From: Rhodoblastus sp963710275
GTDB lineage: Bacteria > Pseudomonadota > Alphaproteobacteria > Rhizobiales > Beijerinckiaceae
NCBI GenBank assembly: GCA_963710275.1
Contig: CAVPZS010000008.1
Span: 310,001-374,000 of the forward strand
Direction of reading: 5' to 3'
DNA length: 64,000 bases
Shown: one piece after another, positions 7,638 to 19,729 of the stretch
Position numbering within the stretch: the stretch's first letter is position 1
How the letters are laid out: every line of letters begins with the position of its first letter
The notes under the pieces: model-generated
The model's database searches: none
What the model was told of the DNA's origin: nothing
The model's input: only the letters and a program-made list of their open reading frames with translations
Translations under genes and position numbers: made by a program

Positions 7638-7713
7638 TGGCGCGCCCAAGGGGAATCGAACCCCTGTTTTCGCCGTGAAAGGGCGACGTCCTAGACCGCT
7701 AGACGATGGGCGC
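7638..7713 (-). tRNA. tRNA-Glu(TTC), complete
   Basis: A 76-base tRNA with encoded CCA. The acceptor stem pairs GCGCCCA with TGGGCGC, the anticodon loop is CTTTCAC (anticodon TTC) in a CGCC/GGCG stem, and the T arm is AGGGG/CCCCT around TTCGATT. All arms fold without mismatch that I can see. It is the boundary between the core genes beginning with recJ and the accessory stretch holding two other truncated tRNAs. Confidence 0.95.
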
Positions 7714-7814
7714 GGAATTCGCGAAGCGCTGTGGCTGATCCGCGAAGTGGGGGGACGTATAAACGTGGCAAATCGCGCTGGCAAGCCTTTAACCCCGCCA
7801 CTCCCCAATTTTGT

Positions 7815-9620
<1,806 letters not shown>

Positions 9621-9621
9621 T

Positions 9622-10225
9622 CTAGACTCCTCCGGCGTCGATTTCGCGGGCGCGCAAAAAGGCGGGACGCGAGCGGCAGCGGTCCAGATAGGCCGTGAAC
9701 ACCGGACGCGGCTCCAGCATCTTGAAGCCGTCTATGGCGAAATGCAGGTTCGAGGCGATCATGCACATCGGCGGCGGAAAATTTTTCACCGAGAATATAG
9801 GGCGAAGCGGCCAGCGCCTCTTCCAGCACGGCGAAGACCTTGTCGAACGATCCCCAGCCGGCCGCCGTCGTCGGCAGTTGCACATTGGCGTATTTTTCCG
9901 TCAGCGCCGCCTCGATATTGGCGACGCCGAAAGAACAGCCATTGCCAGTAGCGCCCGCGCATGTGTCGCCTCGATCGGCGGCGCCAGCCCGGCCTCCGGG
10001 AACCTTTCGGCCAGAAAGGCGCAGATGGCGCCCGGATTCGGCGACGCAGGCGCCGTCAAGCTCGAGCGCCGGAACCTTCTCCATCGGATTGACGGCATGA
10101 AACTCGGGCGTGTGCTGCCCGCCGTTGCGGATATCGACGAGCACGCGCTCATAAGGCGCGCCGATTTCCTCCAGCATCCAGAGGGCGCGCAACGAACGCG
10201 TCCCGGGGGCCCAGTAAAGCCGCAT
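9622..10225 (-). CDS. Glutathione S-transferase, frameshifted
   Basis: Cytosolic GST-fold protein of about 200 residues. The N-terminal thioredoxin-like domain starts MRLYWAPGTRSLRALWMLEE and contains NPMEKVPALELDG (cis-Pro loop) and VAESGAICAFLAERFPE with the glutathione-contacting Glu-Ser pair. The helical C-terminal domain includes FAVLEEALAASPYILGEKFS, the AADV block, and the end RPAFLRAREIDAGGV. Frames change near 10040, 9900 and 9760. It directly precedes recJ; the stop and the recJ start are one base apart. Substrate is unknown. Confidence 0.8.
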
Positions 10226-10290
10226 GTTCCGCCCTCCTGCTCAAACGAAAGTCCGAACAAACTAGGAACATATGCCGCCGCCGTCAAGCC

Positions 10291-11599
10291 TCATTCGCGC
10301 TCGATACGGATGACCTGCGGCTTTTCGGCGATATGGCCGTCGGCGACGATGGCCGCCGAGCGCCTCGCGGACGGTCGCCTCCGTGGTCGCATAGGTCATG
10401 AGCACCACCGGCACCACATCGCCGTCGGGTTCGCCGGCCTGGCGGCGCTGGACGATGCTTTCCAGCGAAATGCCCTGCTCGGCCATGCGCGAGGCGATGG
10501 CCGCGAGCGCGCCGATGCGGTTGCGCGCGGCGAGACGGATGTAGTAGCCGCCCTCATGGCGCTGCAGCGGCGATTTTTCCGCCGTGGCCAGATGCGCGAC
10601 CGGCAGGCCGAAGGGCGCCGAGCGGATGCCGCGCGCGATGTCGGCGATGTCGGCGACAACAGCCGAAGCCGTGGCCATGCCGCCGGCGCCCGGCCCGACC
10701 AGGGTCAGTTCGTTGACCGCGTCGGCGTCGATCGTCACCGCATTGGTGACGCCCATCACCTGCGCCACCGGGGAGGACAAGGGGATCATCGTCGGATGCA
10801 CGCGCTGTTCGACGCCATGCGGAGTGCGCTGCGCCACGCCGAGCAGCTTGACGCGATAGCCGAGTTCTTCGGCCGCCTGAAGGTCGGCCAGGGTGATCTG
10901 CTCGATCCCCTCGACGCTGATCGGCGCTGGCGTCGAGCTTGACCCCAAAGGCCAGCGAAGCCAGGATCGCCAGCTTGTGCGCGGTGTCGAAACCGCCGAT
11001 GTCGAAGGTTGGGTCGGCTTCGGCATAGCCAAGTTTCTGGGCGTCGCTCAAGCATTCGGCGAAAGACAGCCCCTCAGCCTCCATGCGCGAAAGAATGTAA
11101 TTGCAGGTGCCGTTCAGGATGCCGTAGACGCGGGCCACGCTATTGCCGGCCAGGCCTTCGCGCAAGCGTTTTCACAATGGGAATGCCGCCGGCCACCGAG
11201 GCCTCGAAGGCCAGCGCCACGCCATTGGCTTCCGCCAGATGCGCCAGCTCCAGCCCGTGCTTGGCGAGCAGAGCCTTGTTGGCGGTGACGACGGAGTTCT
11301 TCGCCCGCAACGCCGCTTCGACGCTTTTCCGCGCGGCGTCCCTCGTCGCCGCCGATCAATTCCACGAACAGGTCGATATCATCCGACTGCGCGAGGGCCG
11401 ACGGGATCGTCGAACCATTTGACGCCCGACGAGGTCGACGCCGCGATTCCGCGACGGCATCGCGGGCGGAGACGCCGGTCAGGACGATGTCGCGGCCGGT
11501 GCGGGCGGCGAGATCGGCCGCCTGCGCGTTCAGCAGGCGGACGACGGCGGCGCCGACCGTTCCCAGACCGGCAATGCCGAGGCGCAAAGGTTCAACCAT
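10291..11599 (-). CDS. hom: Homoserine dehydrogenase, frameshifted
   Basis: NAD(P)-dependent reduction of aspartate semialdehyde to homoserine for threonine and methionine. Starts MVEPLRLGIAGLGTVGAAVV with the GxGxxG nucleotide loop. Other recognisable parts are VARVYGILNGTCNYILSRM, SFAECLSDAQKLGYAEADPTF (read in two halves), GIEQITLADLQAAEELGY, GAGGMATASAVVADI and a C-terminal ACT domain (YYIRLAARNRIGALAAIA, EQGISLESIVQRR) for allosteric control. Shifts occur at roughly 11450, 11320, 11160, 10910 and 10360. Corrected length is about 435 residues, the usual size. Follows dgt in the same direction after 61 bases. Confidence 0.9.
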
Positions 11600-11660
11600 G
11601 TTCCGGCCCTTGATTTGCAGAAGGCTTTGCGCGGCCTTTTGCCCCATTTCCGCGACGCGA

Positions 11661-12904
11661 TCAATGCGGGCCGAAATCCCGCTGCGCGCGAAGCCCGGTC
11701 GCTGCGCCAGCCATTTGTCGGCCTGCGCCAGGGCGTAGCGGTCGGTCATGCCGGCGATGTAGTCGGCGATCAGCCGCGCCTGCGCCGGCTCGTCGAGCTC
11801 TTGCGCCGCCTCCGCCCATTCGGCCGGCAGCGCCTCCGGCTTTTCGCATGAAAATTTCGAACAGGCCGCGCACGATTCGTTCCGGCGTTCTTCCACACCG
11901 GCAGGATGGCGCGGTGGCGATACATGCGCGAGAACAGGAAATCCTTGATTTCCTTCTGCGCCGCGGCGAACTCGTCGGAAAAGGCGGCGACGGCGCGGTC
12001 CGCGCGGCGGATGTCGTCGACGCTGGCGGGCCCGAGCGCCGCCAGCCGCGCCCGGGACTCGCCAAAGGCGTCCTCGACGAAACGGGTGATGACCCGGCGC
12101 ACCAGTTCATGGATCACGCGCACCCGCTCCAGGCCCGGGTGCAGACAGGTCGATCTCGTCGAGCAGCTCGCCGCAGGAAATCGACCTCCCGCAGGTCGTC
12201 GAGCGCGAACAGGCCGGCGCGCAGGCCGTCGTCAATGTCATGGGCGTTATAGGCGATGTCGTCGGCCAGCGCCGCGCATTGCGCCTCGGCGTTGGCGTAG
12301 AGTTCAAGATCAAGAGGAAATACTCTATCGAATGCAATGATTTCATGTGATATTTTCTTTTTGGCGTAGCGTTCGGTCGGCTGCGCCGTCGGGGCGAAGC
12401 AGCGGGCCGTTATGTTTCACCAGCCCTTCCAGCGTCTCGTAGCAGAGGTTCAGGCCGTCCCAGCCGGCATAGCGGCGCTCCAGATGGGTCACCAGGCGCA
12501 GGGCGTGGGCGTTATGCTCGAAGCCGCCGTAAGGCGCCATGCAGGCGTCCAGCACCTCCTCGCCGGCATGGCCGAAGCAGGTGTGGCCGAGATCATGCGC
12601 CAGCGCCGTCGCCTCGGCCAGGTCCTCGTCCAGGCCCAGCCCGCGCGCCAGGGCGCGGGAAATCTGCGCCACTTCGATCGTATGGGTGAGGCGGGTGCGG
12701 AAATGATCGCCTTCCAGCGGGATGAACACCTGGGTCTTGCCGGCGAGGCGGCGGAAAGCGGTGGAATGGATGAGCCGGTCGCGGTCGCGCTGGAAATCGC
12801 CGCGCGTCGGCGAAGCCGGCTCCCGGATAGAGCCGGCCCCGGCTGCGGCGCCAGTCCGCGGCATAGGGGGCGAGATTTTTTTCTTGCAGGAAAGAGGACG
12901 ACAT
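11661..12904 (-). CDS. dgt: Deoxyguanosinetriphosphate triphosphohydrolase-like protein, frameshifted
   Basis: HD-domain dNTP triphosphohydrolase of the dGTPase type that clears dNTPs to the nucleoside and tripolyphosphate. Starts MSSSFLQEKNLAPYAAD, followed by SPTRGDFQRDRDRLIHSTAF and RRLAGKTQVF. The metal site is formed by RLTHTIEVAQI and ALAHDLGHTCFGHAGEEVLD. The middle and end are AALADDIAYNAHDIDDGLR, VIHELVRRVITRFVEDAF and IADYIAGMTDRYAL. Shifts are near 12825, 12350, 12160, 11860 and 11690. The short A+T-rich patch at 12310-12365 is still coding (EIIAFDRVFPLDLELYANA). The preferred stop is at 11661. Confidence 0.88.
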
Positions 12905-13096
12905 TTCGACCCAAATGCGGAAGGAGTGATCGGTCCATCTTAGCGCGGGACCATGACGGACGCTCGCGCTTTACCCGACATCAGTCGCGGACGCGAGGAA
13001 AACGGCCGGTTCGACTTGAGCGCAAATACGTCCTTGCGCATTGACCGGGGCGCAGGCGGGACTATCTTCTAGGAAGCAACCGGAATTGGAGTTCAA

Positions 13097-13438
13097 ATGA
13101 ACGATGTCGCAGTTCCTGATGTCGCAATCAGCGAAGGCGCGCTGCGACGGGTGGCGGAGGTTCTGGGCGGCGAGGCGCCGGGATCCTTCCTGCGCATTTC
13201 CGTCAATGGCGGCGGCTGTTCAGGCTTCCAATACGCCTTCGACATCGTCCCGGCCCCCGAGGACGGCGACCTGATCCTCGGCGACGCCCGGGCGCGGGTG
13301 GCGATCGACCCCACGTCGCTCGAATTCATCAAGGGCGCGCGCCTCGATTTCGTCGACGACCTGATGGGCTCTGCTTTCAAGTGGGAAAATCCCAACGCCA
13401 CCGCCGCCTGCGGCTGCGGCGCGAGTTTCGCGGTTTGA
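13097..13438 (+). CDS. erpA: HesB/IscA-type iron-sulfur cluster insertion protein, ErpA-like
   Basis: A 113-residue A-type carrier that delivers Fe-S clusters to apoproteins. The three conserved cysteines are present, one in NGGGCSGFQY (about residue 43) and two in the C-terminal ACGCGASF. The spacing and SLEFIKGARLDFVDDLMGSAF match ErpA/IscA. Divergent from dgt, a common arrangement in alphaproteobacteria. The ATG has an upstream GGAG at suitable spacing and the frame is intact. The following 216 bases (13439-13654) hold no gene that I can see. Confidence 0.9.
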   Translation: MNDVAVPDVAISEGALRRVAEVLGGEAPGSFLRISVNGGGCSGFQYAFDIVPAPEDGDLILGDARARVAIDPTSLEFIKGARLDFVDDLMGSAFKWENPNATAACGCGASFAV

Positions 13439-13654
13439 GTTGTTGGGCGTCGGCGTCTGGCCCGCCGGCTCTTCCGCTTGCCGGGAGAGCATGGGGGCAA
13501 GGGCCGGCCCTTCAGCCGCAATGGCGTCGAATTTTGTAAAAACCATTTCATAATCAGCATCGAGGCCAATGCCCCAACTCCTCCCCCTGCCCTCTCCCCG
13601 CCCGGGAGAGCGGGCCTTCGCGCCGGGCGTCGCGGCGAGCCGAGGCGGCGATGA

Positions 13655-14800
13655 ATGAGGGCGCCGAACTCCATCGATTTCTGGCGCGGCTTCGCCCTGG
13701 TGACGATCTTCGTCAATCATGTGCCGGGCATCGTGTTCGAGCGCTTCAGCTTCCGCGAATATTCGCTCTCTGATTCCGCGGAGCTTTTCGTCTTCCTCGC
13801 CGGGGATATCGCTGCGCTTCGTGGTCAATTCGCTCGCCGACGAGCCGATGAGCGCGCTGGTCTACCGCCTCGCAGGGCGGGCGCTGACCATTTATTTCGC
13901 GCAGATCCTGATCACCCTCTTCGCCATCGCCATCATCGCCGGCGCGGCGACCTGGTTCGACCAGCCCTATATCCTGCAATGGCATAACGCCGCCGCGGTA
14001 TTCGACGATCCCGTCGAGGCCCATATCGGCCTGGTCCTGCTGCGCTACCAGCTCGGCTATTTCAACATCCTGCCGCTCTATGTCGTGCTGATGGCGGCGG
14101 GCCCCAGCATTGGCGTCATCGACCGCATCGCGCCTAAACTGCTGCTGCCGCTCTCCGCCGCGCTCTACCTCTACAGCGTCGCCACCGCCTTCAACCTGCC
14201 GACCTGGCCGGTGGAGGGCAACTGGTTCTTCAGCCCCTTCTGCTGGCAGTTCATCTTCATCCTCGGCTTCCTCCTCGGCGGCCCCAGGGGCTATGCCAGT
14301 TTTTCGCCGCGGACCAAGACGATCCTGTTCTGGCTTTCGGGTCTGCAGACCCTGATCGGCGCGACCATTGCGCTCGCCGATTTCACCCCCGATCCGGCCA
14401 ACCTGCCCGACCCGAAACTGTTCTTCCTGTTCGACAAGACCTTCGATTCTCCGGCGCGCGTCGTGCATGCGCTGGCGCTGGCCTGCTTCTTCGGCGGCGC
14501 CTTTGCCCGTATCGCGCGCTGGGCGCCGGCGCTTGCGACCTATCTGTCGATGCTCGGGCGCAATTCGCTGAATGTCTTCTGCGCCGGATCGCTGTTAAGC
14601 TTGTGCGGGCAGATCGTCCGCTACGTTTACAATGGTCGTTTGGAGTATGATTTTCTCGTGTTATTCGTCGGCTTGACCGGATTGGGCGTTGTCGCATGGA
14701 TGTCCGAATGGCGAAGAAGGCACGCGGAGGCGCGCGAGCGGCGCAAATTGCATCGCCGCGTCTTGAGCCTGTGTCTGCCGATGACTTTCTCGGCTGCGCC
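13655..14800 (+). CDS. OpgC-domain integral membrane protein, frameshifted
   Basis: An acyltransferase-like membrane protein of the OpgC family, whose characterised members succinylate periplasmic glucans. The N-terminus NSIDFWRGFALVTIFVNHVPG and SLSDSAELFVFLAG is typical. After one shift near 13805, the frame continues through about ten TM segments (GRALTIYFAQILITLFAIAI, ILPLYVVLMAAGP, WFFSPFCWQFIFILGFLLGG and MLGRNSLNVFCAGSLLSLCG). The 3' boundary is uncertain because the same frame runs on into what looks like the signal peptide of the next protein (VLSLCLPMTFSAAPLLAQ). Either the genes overlap and an indel has hidden the stop, or they form one polypeptide. Confidence 0.78.
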
Positions 14801-15519
14801 GCTGCTGGCGCAAGAGCCGGGCAAGGACGCGGGCAAGCGCGCCGTCGTCCTGCGACGTGCCGGCGGAAACGCTCGCTGCGCCGGCCCCTTTGCCGCATGT
14901 GGCGGCGGCGCTGAAGCAGAGCCGCAAGCTCACCATCCTCGCCATCGACTCGCCGGTCGGCCCTGGCCGGGGCCCGCGCAAATCCTATCCCGCCGTGCTC
15001 GAATCCCTGCTGGAAAAGGCGCTGGCGGGCATTGACGTGACCATCCGCAACCGCCCGGCCTCGGGCGAAACCGTCGCCACCGCCGCCGAGCGCATCCGCA
15101 CCGAAGTCGCCATGGCGCGGCCCGACCTGCTGATCTGGCAGGTCGGCGCCAATGACGCCCTCGCCCACGTGCCGCCTGGCGAATACGAGGAGAACCTGCG
15201 CGACGGCGTGCGCTGGGCCAAGGAAAACGGCGTCGACGTGCTGCTGGTCGGCTTCGAGGCCAATCCCTGGCTGCACGACGACCAGGAAGTTTCCGCCATT
15301 CGCGAAGCGACCAGCCGCGTCGCCCGCTCGGAAAACGTGCTTTACCTGCGCCGCTACGAGGCCATGCAAGCCATCGCCCGCACCCGCTCGCGCGTCGAAC
15401 AGGGCGACAGTCCCTTCAACGCCGAAATCGGCTTTGACTGCATGGCCGAGCAGGTGGCGCAGACGCTCGCCGCCAATCTCGTCCTGCGCCGCACCCGCCC
15501 AGCCCCCGTCGAACCCTGA
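14697..15519 (+). CDS. Exported SGNH/GDSL-like hydrolase, frameshifted at its start
   Basis: A periplasmic esterase-like protein. The mature part from about 14857 reads KLTILAIDSPVGPGRGPRKS (a variant of block I, with Ser), later LLIWQVGANDALAHVPPGEY (block III, GxND) and a C-terminal end RTRPAPVEP. A likely signal peptide LSLCLPMTFSAAPLLAQ lies at 14764-14815 in another frame, with a shift near 14855. The start is therefore uncertain; ATG 14697 is a choice of convenience in the signal-peptide frame. It follows the OpgC-like gene, so a role in glucan or envelope acyl chemistry is a reasonable guess. No classic GDSL serine loop is certain. Confidence 0.65.
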
Positions 15520-15535
15520 GATCCGGCAAGACCCG

Positions 15536-17113
15536 ATGGAACAGGCCGCCACCATTCGCTTCGTGACCGAGAGCCTTGCGCGCGAGGCCGGTGCGCCGGT
15601 CGAGACCAAGCAGACCCACGTGTCCCTGCTTTTTCTCGCGGGCGAGCTGGTGTTCAAGCTCAAGCGCGCCGTGGCCTTCCCCTATCTCGACTTCTCGACG
15701 CCGCAATTGCGCGAAAAGGCCTGTCGCGCCGAACGCGAGCTGAATGCGCGCGCGGCGCCCGCGCTCTATCTCGGCGTGCGCCGCATCACCCGGGAGCCGG
15801 GGGCCAAGGAATCGAAAAATTGGCCTTCGACGGCGCGGGCGAGCTGGTCGACTGCATCGTCGTGATGCGGCGCTTCGCCGAAAGTTCGCTGTTCGACGAG
15901 ATGGCCCGCGAAGGCCGGCTGGCGCCGCGCCACATGGAGGCTTTGGCGCTGACGATTTCGCGCTTCCACACCAACGCCCTGCGCTACCCCGACGCCCAGG
16001 GCGCCGAAGACCATGGCGCATCTGATCGATCTCAACGCCGTGTCCTTCGAGGCCAGTCCGGTCTTCGGAGCGGAAGAGGTGGCGCGGCTGAACGAAAAAT
16101 TCCGCGGCGAACTGGCGCGCCTTACGCCCCTGCTCGACGCCCGCGCGGCCTGCGGCTTCGTCCGCCTCTGCCATGGCGACCTTTATTTGCGCAACATCTG
16201 CATCTTCAAGGGCCAGCCGACCCTGTTCGACTGCATCGAATTCGACCAGAAGCTGGCCCAGATCGACACGCTCTACGATCTCGCGTTCACGTTGATGGAC
16301 CTTTGGCTGATCGGCCGCCACGACCTCGCCAACCTGCTGTTCAACCGCTATGTCAGCGCCTTTTCGCGCAACCTGCCGGACCTGCCGGCCAAGACCCGCG
16401 ACGGCTATTCCGCCCTGCCCTTCTTCATGGCCATGCGCGCCGCCATCCGCTCCCATATTGCGGCCTCGCAGGCGCATTCGGGCGAGGCAAGCGACGCGGA
16501 GCACGTCAAGGAGGCGCGGGCCTATTTCGCCCTGGCCGAAGACCTGCTGGCGCCGCGTCCGAAGATGCTGGTCGCCATCGGCGGGTTCAGCGGCTCGGGC
16601 AAGTCGACCATGACGGGCTTGCTGGCGGGCGACATCGGCTCGCCGCCCGGAGCGCGGACGCTGAACTCCGATCGCACGCGAAAGGCCATGCACAAGATCA
16701 GGCCGGGCGACCGGCTGCCGCCGGAAGCCTACGAGATCGGCATTACCGCCGCCGTCTACCTGCGCCTGCTGTCGCGCGCCATGGACGCGCTCGGACAGGG
16801 GGCCGCCGTCATCATCGACGCCGTCTATTCGACCGAGGAGGAGCGCGCCGCGGTCCGCAAGCTGGCCGAGGACCAGCGCGTGCCTTTCGTCGGCCTGTGG
16901 CTGGAGGCCCACCCCGACGTCCTCCGCCAGCGCGTGCGCGACCGGCCGAAAGGTCCGTCCGACGCCGACGTCCACGTGCTCGAAGCGCAACTCGAGCGCG
17001 GCGCCGGCGAGATCGACTGGATTCGTCTGAACATGACGCATCCCGACGCGGTCGAAACGGCCCTGTCGATCCTGAAGCAGGCGCTCGCCAACGAGGCCCC
17101 AGGCCGAGGCTGA
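15536..17113 (+). CDS. Bifunctional aminoglycoside-phosphotransferase-like / P-loop ATPase protein, frameshifted
   Basis: Two domains. The first 320 or so residues belong to the APH kinase-like fold, with QTHVSLLFLAGELVFKLKRA near the N-terminus and the catalytic loop FVRLCHGDLYLRNICIF plus LFDCIEFDQK (metal-binding Asp). The last 190 residues are a zeta-toxin/kinase-like P-loop domain with Walker A GGFSGSGKSTM, then TLNSDRTRKAMH and a Walker B-like AAVIIDAVYST. Shifts near 15815 and 16010 return to the original frame. Corrected length is about 525 residues. The family (COG2187 fused to COG0645) is common in proteobacteria, but its substrate is unknown; antibiotic resistance should not be assumed. 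Confidence 0.85.
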
Positions 17114-17140
17114 CCGGGGTTAGGCCTGAAACGCCTGATG

Positions 17141-19729
17141 TCATTGCCGTAAGGCGCTCGGCGCCACGCGGGCCTTGTCGACCAATCCGATGGCCTTGGG
17201 CGAAACGACGATCCAGTCGTCGTGCTCGTCGCCGGTGATCAGCTGTTCGCCGCTCCGCGTCTGCGTGACCAGCCGCGACTCCAGCAGTTCATTCGGAGAA
17301 AGCCAGTACATGTTGGTGAACGGGGTCGCCTGCAACTTCACCATCAAGGCGCCGCCGACGCCCATTTCGGAGAAATAGCTTCCGATCTGTTTGAAGACCG
17401 AGGCAGGCGCCTCACGCGGCAGCGGCTTGCCGTTCTGGTCCAGATAGCCCGAGCGGTGCACGCCGACCAACGAAGAGGGACCGGCGGAGCGCACCGATCC
17501 CGCCGCCAGGATGAAGGTGCAGGCCGAAGCGCATTGGGCGAGTTTTCCGCGCGGGATCCCGAAGGACACGTTCGCCGCCTTCGCCTTGCGGCAGATGTCG
17601 GCGGAGGCGCTGCACGCGGCCGGCTGCGTGTGCGTGACATAGACGTCGAGCGCCTTTTCGCGGATGAGCCGCCCGACCTGGAAGCCGGCCTGGGTCAACC
17701 CTCCGTTGGATTCGATGAACACCGGCAGCTTGCGTTTCCCGAGCGTCGCCAGCACCGCCCGGAACCGGCCGGGGGTCGAGGCGTCGATCTTGCCTTCGGC
17801 CGCGATCCATTCCGCGCATGTCTCCCCGCAATCGGGCGCGGCGCTGCGCACCACCCGGACCGTCATCGGCCTGGTATCGGGGACAGGTTCGCTGACCGCC
17901 CGCAGCAACCGCATCGCCGCGATATTGTCGGGGTTGTCCTTCAGCGTCAGGCGCGCATCCTCCATGGCGTGATCGAGGTCCTTGCTGAAATAATAGGACA
18001 GCGCCCGGCCATAGCGCGCTTCCGCAATAATGGCCTTTGCCGCGACTTCCATGGGCGCCAGATCCAGCGCCGACGTGTAGTCGCGTATCGCGAGATCATA
18101 GGATTTGGCGGAAAAGTGGACGCTCGCCCGCCGCAGGTAAGCGAATGCGGGGTAGGCGCGGAGCTCGAGAACCTTGTCGCAATCCGCGAGCGCCAGCGGC
18201 AACTGGCCGGTCGCCTGGTAGGCGGCGCTGCGGTTCAGATAGCCTCCGACCATGCGGGGGGCGATTTCAATGGATTTCGACAGGTCCGCTATAGCGGCCG
18301 GATAGGCCTTTTTCGCCAGATGCGCCTGTCCGCGCAGGTTAAGCGCTTGCCAATTCCTTGGCTCGGACGCCAGAATCCTGTCGAGGCCGGCGATGGCCGA
18401 GTCATAGTCCTTGCGCTTGATCTGCTCGCTCGCGACGTTCAGGGCCATCCGCGTCGCCGCCGGGATCGCTGCGCTGGCGTCGAGCGTGACCGCTTTCGGC
18501 GGCATCGTGACCGGCGAGCGGGCCTGCATCGCCGCCGCCTTCCGCCGGTCCTCCTCGGCCTGGGCCTTGAAACCCAAGGCTTCATTGACCGCCGCCCGGC
18601 GCTGGAAAACTTCGGGGACGTTCGCGACCAGGCGCGCCGCCATGTCGAAATCCGCCAGTGCGCGGCGATACTGGCGCAGTTCGTCGTAAGCCTTGCCGCG
18701 GGCGAGATAGTTCATTCCGCCCATGGCGTTTTGGTCGAGTTTTTTCGTCTGGTCATAGATCGCGCACAACACGCCGCCGCGCAGCGTCGGCGGACAATGG
18801 GCCTGCATGTCCCCGGCAATCGAGGGGCGTTTGCTGCGATCGAGCTTCAGGCCCTGATCGAAGTCGGCGAGCGCCTTGTCGGTCTCCGCTTGCGCCAGGT
18901 AAAGGGATGCGCGGCGAAACCAGGACGCCGCATGGGCTGGGTTGAGTTTGATCGCCTCGTCGCAATCGGCCAAGGCCTTGGCGGTGTCTTTCGTGGCCAG
19001 ATAGAGCGCGCTACGCTGCACATGGAGCGCGGACCATTGGGGATCGCGATCGATTGCGCGATCCAATTCGGCGATCGCCTCGTCCAGTTTCCGCGCATCC
19101 GACAAGACGATGCTTCTCGTGTAATGGACCGAGGCCGCAGTTGGATGGGCAGCGACCGCCTTGTCGGCGTCGGACAGCGCATAGGGCGCATTGTTCGTCC
19201 GGCTGTAAGCCAGGGCTCTGCCGTTCAACAGGCCGACGTTGGTGGGATCAAGATCGAGGCCTGCCGTATATTCGTTGATGGCGGCGGCCAGATTGCGCTG
19301 CGCCCCACGCACAAAGCCGCGCGCCTCAAAATCATCCGCCTGTTTCGGGCTCGACGAAAAAAGATGCGCGATGTCGTCATGCGCCGCCGCCTCGCCGGAT
19401 TCGGCGATCGTCATGACAATTCGACGGGACAAAGCCAAGCTATTGTCGGGGTCGATGGCCAGCGCCGCATTGGCGTCCTTCAGCGCGGCTTCGTTGTCGC
19501 CCAGCATCCGCCAGGCGCTCGCGCGGATGGCCAGGGCGTCGGCCCGCTTCGGATCGGCCGTGATGATCGGCGCGCAGGCCTTGACGATGAGCGATGGCGT
19601 TCCTGTCCTCGCGCAACCTTCGCCGGTCACAGCGGGAGCGCTTTTTTCGGTCGCCGGATCGGCCTGGACGGAGCCAGCAAGGAAGGCCATCGCCAGGCAG
19701 GCAAGGAATGTCTTCGAAATCCGGTTCAT
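17141..19729 (-). CDS. Exported TPR-repeat protein with C-terminal ClpP-like domain
   Basis: An 862-residue periplasmic protein with no frame damage. It begins with a signal peptide (MNRISKTFLACLAMAFLAGS then VQA). Residues about 45-600 are tetratricopeptide-type repeats, for example ALAIRASAWRMLGDNEAALK and NWQALNLRGQAHLAKKAYPA. The last 230 residues are a ClpP/crotonase-like domain of the predicted periplasmic COG3904 kind: PVFIESNGGLTQAGFQVGR (oxyanion Gly-Gly), then CASACTFILAAGSVRSAG with a Ser in the nucleophile position, and LVGVHRSGYLD. A peptidase or peptidase-like scaffold is suggested, but the substrate is unknown. Divergent from the patatin gene across 162 bases. Confidence 0.82.
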   Translation of the reverse strand: MNRISKTFLACLAMAFLAGSVQADPATEKSAPAVTGEGCARTGTPSLIVKACAPIITADPKRADALAIRASAWRMLGDNEAALKDANAALAIDPDNSLALSRRIVMTIAESGEAAAHDDIAHLFSSSPKQADDFEARGFVRGAQRNLAAAINEYTAGLDLDPTNVGLLNGRALAYSRTNNAPYALSDADKAVAAHPTAASVHYTRSIVLSDARKLDEAIAELDRAIDRDPQWSALHVQRSALYLATKDTAKALADCDEAIKLNPAHAASWFRRASLYLAQAETDKALADFDQGLKLDRSKRPSIAGDMQAHCPPTLRGGVLCAIYDQTKKLDQNAMGGMNYLARGKAYDELRQYRRALADFDMAARLVANVPEVFQRRAAVNEALGFKAQAEEDRRKAAAMQARSPVTMPPKAVTLDASAAIPAATRMALNVASEQIKRKDYDSAIAGLDRILASEPRNWQALNLRGQAHLAKKAYPAAIADLSKSIEIAPRMVGGYLNRSAAYQATGQLPLALADCDKVLELRAYPAFAYLRRASVHFSAKSYDLAIRDYTSALDLAPMEVAAKAIIAEARYGRALSYYFSKDLDHAMEDARLTLKDNPDNIAAMRLLRAVSEPVPDTRPMTVRVVRSAAPDCGETCAEWIAAEGKIDASTPGRFRAVLATLGKRKLPVFIESNGGLTQAGFQVGRLIREKALDVYVTHTQPAACSASADICRKAKAANVSFGIPRGKLAQCASACTFILAAGSVRSAGPSSLVGVHRSGYLDQNGKPLPREAPASVFKQIGSYFSEMGVGGALMVKLQATPFTNMYWLSPNELLESRLVTQTRSGEQLITGDEHDDWIVVSPKAIGLVDKARVAPSALRQ

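Noticed and set aside
13439..13654. Repeated GGGAGAG/CTCTCCC strings as REP or CRISPR-like elements
   Set aside because: Only a few imperfect copies in one intergenic region, without regular spacing. No CRISPR array is visible anywhere in the window.
15536..17113. Aminoglycoside resistance gene
   Set aside because: The APH-like domain is fused to a P-loop kinase-like domain, a widespread family of unknown substrate. Nothing indicates antibiotic modification.
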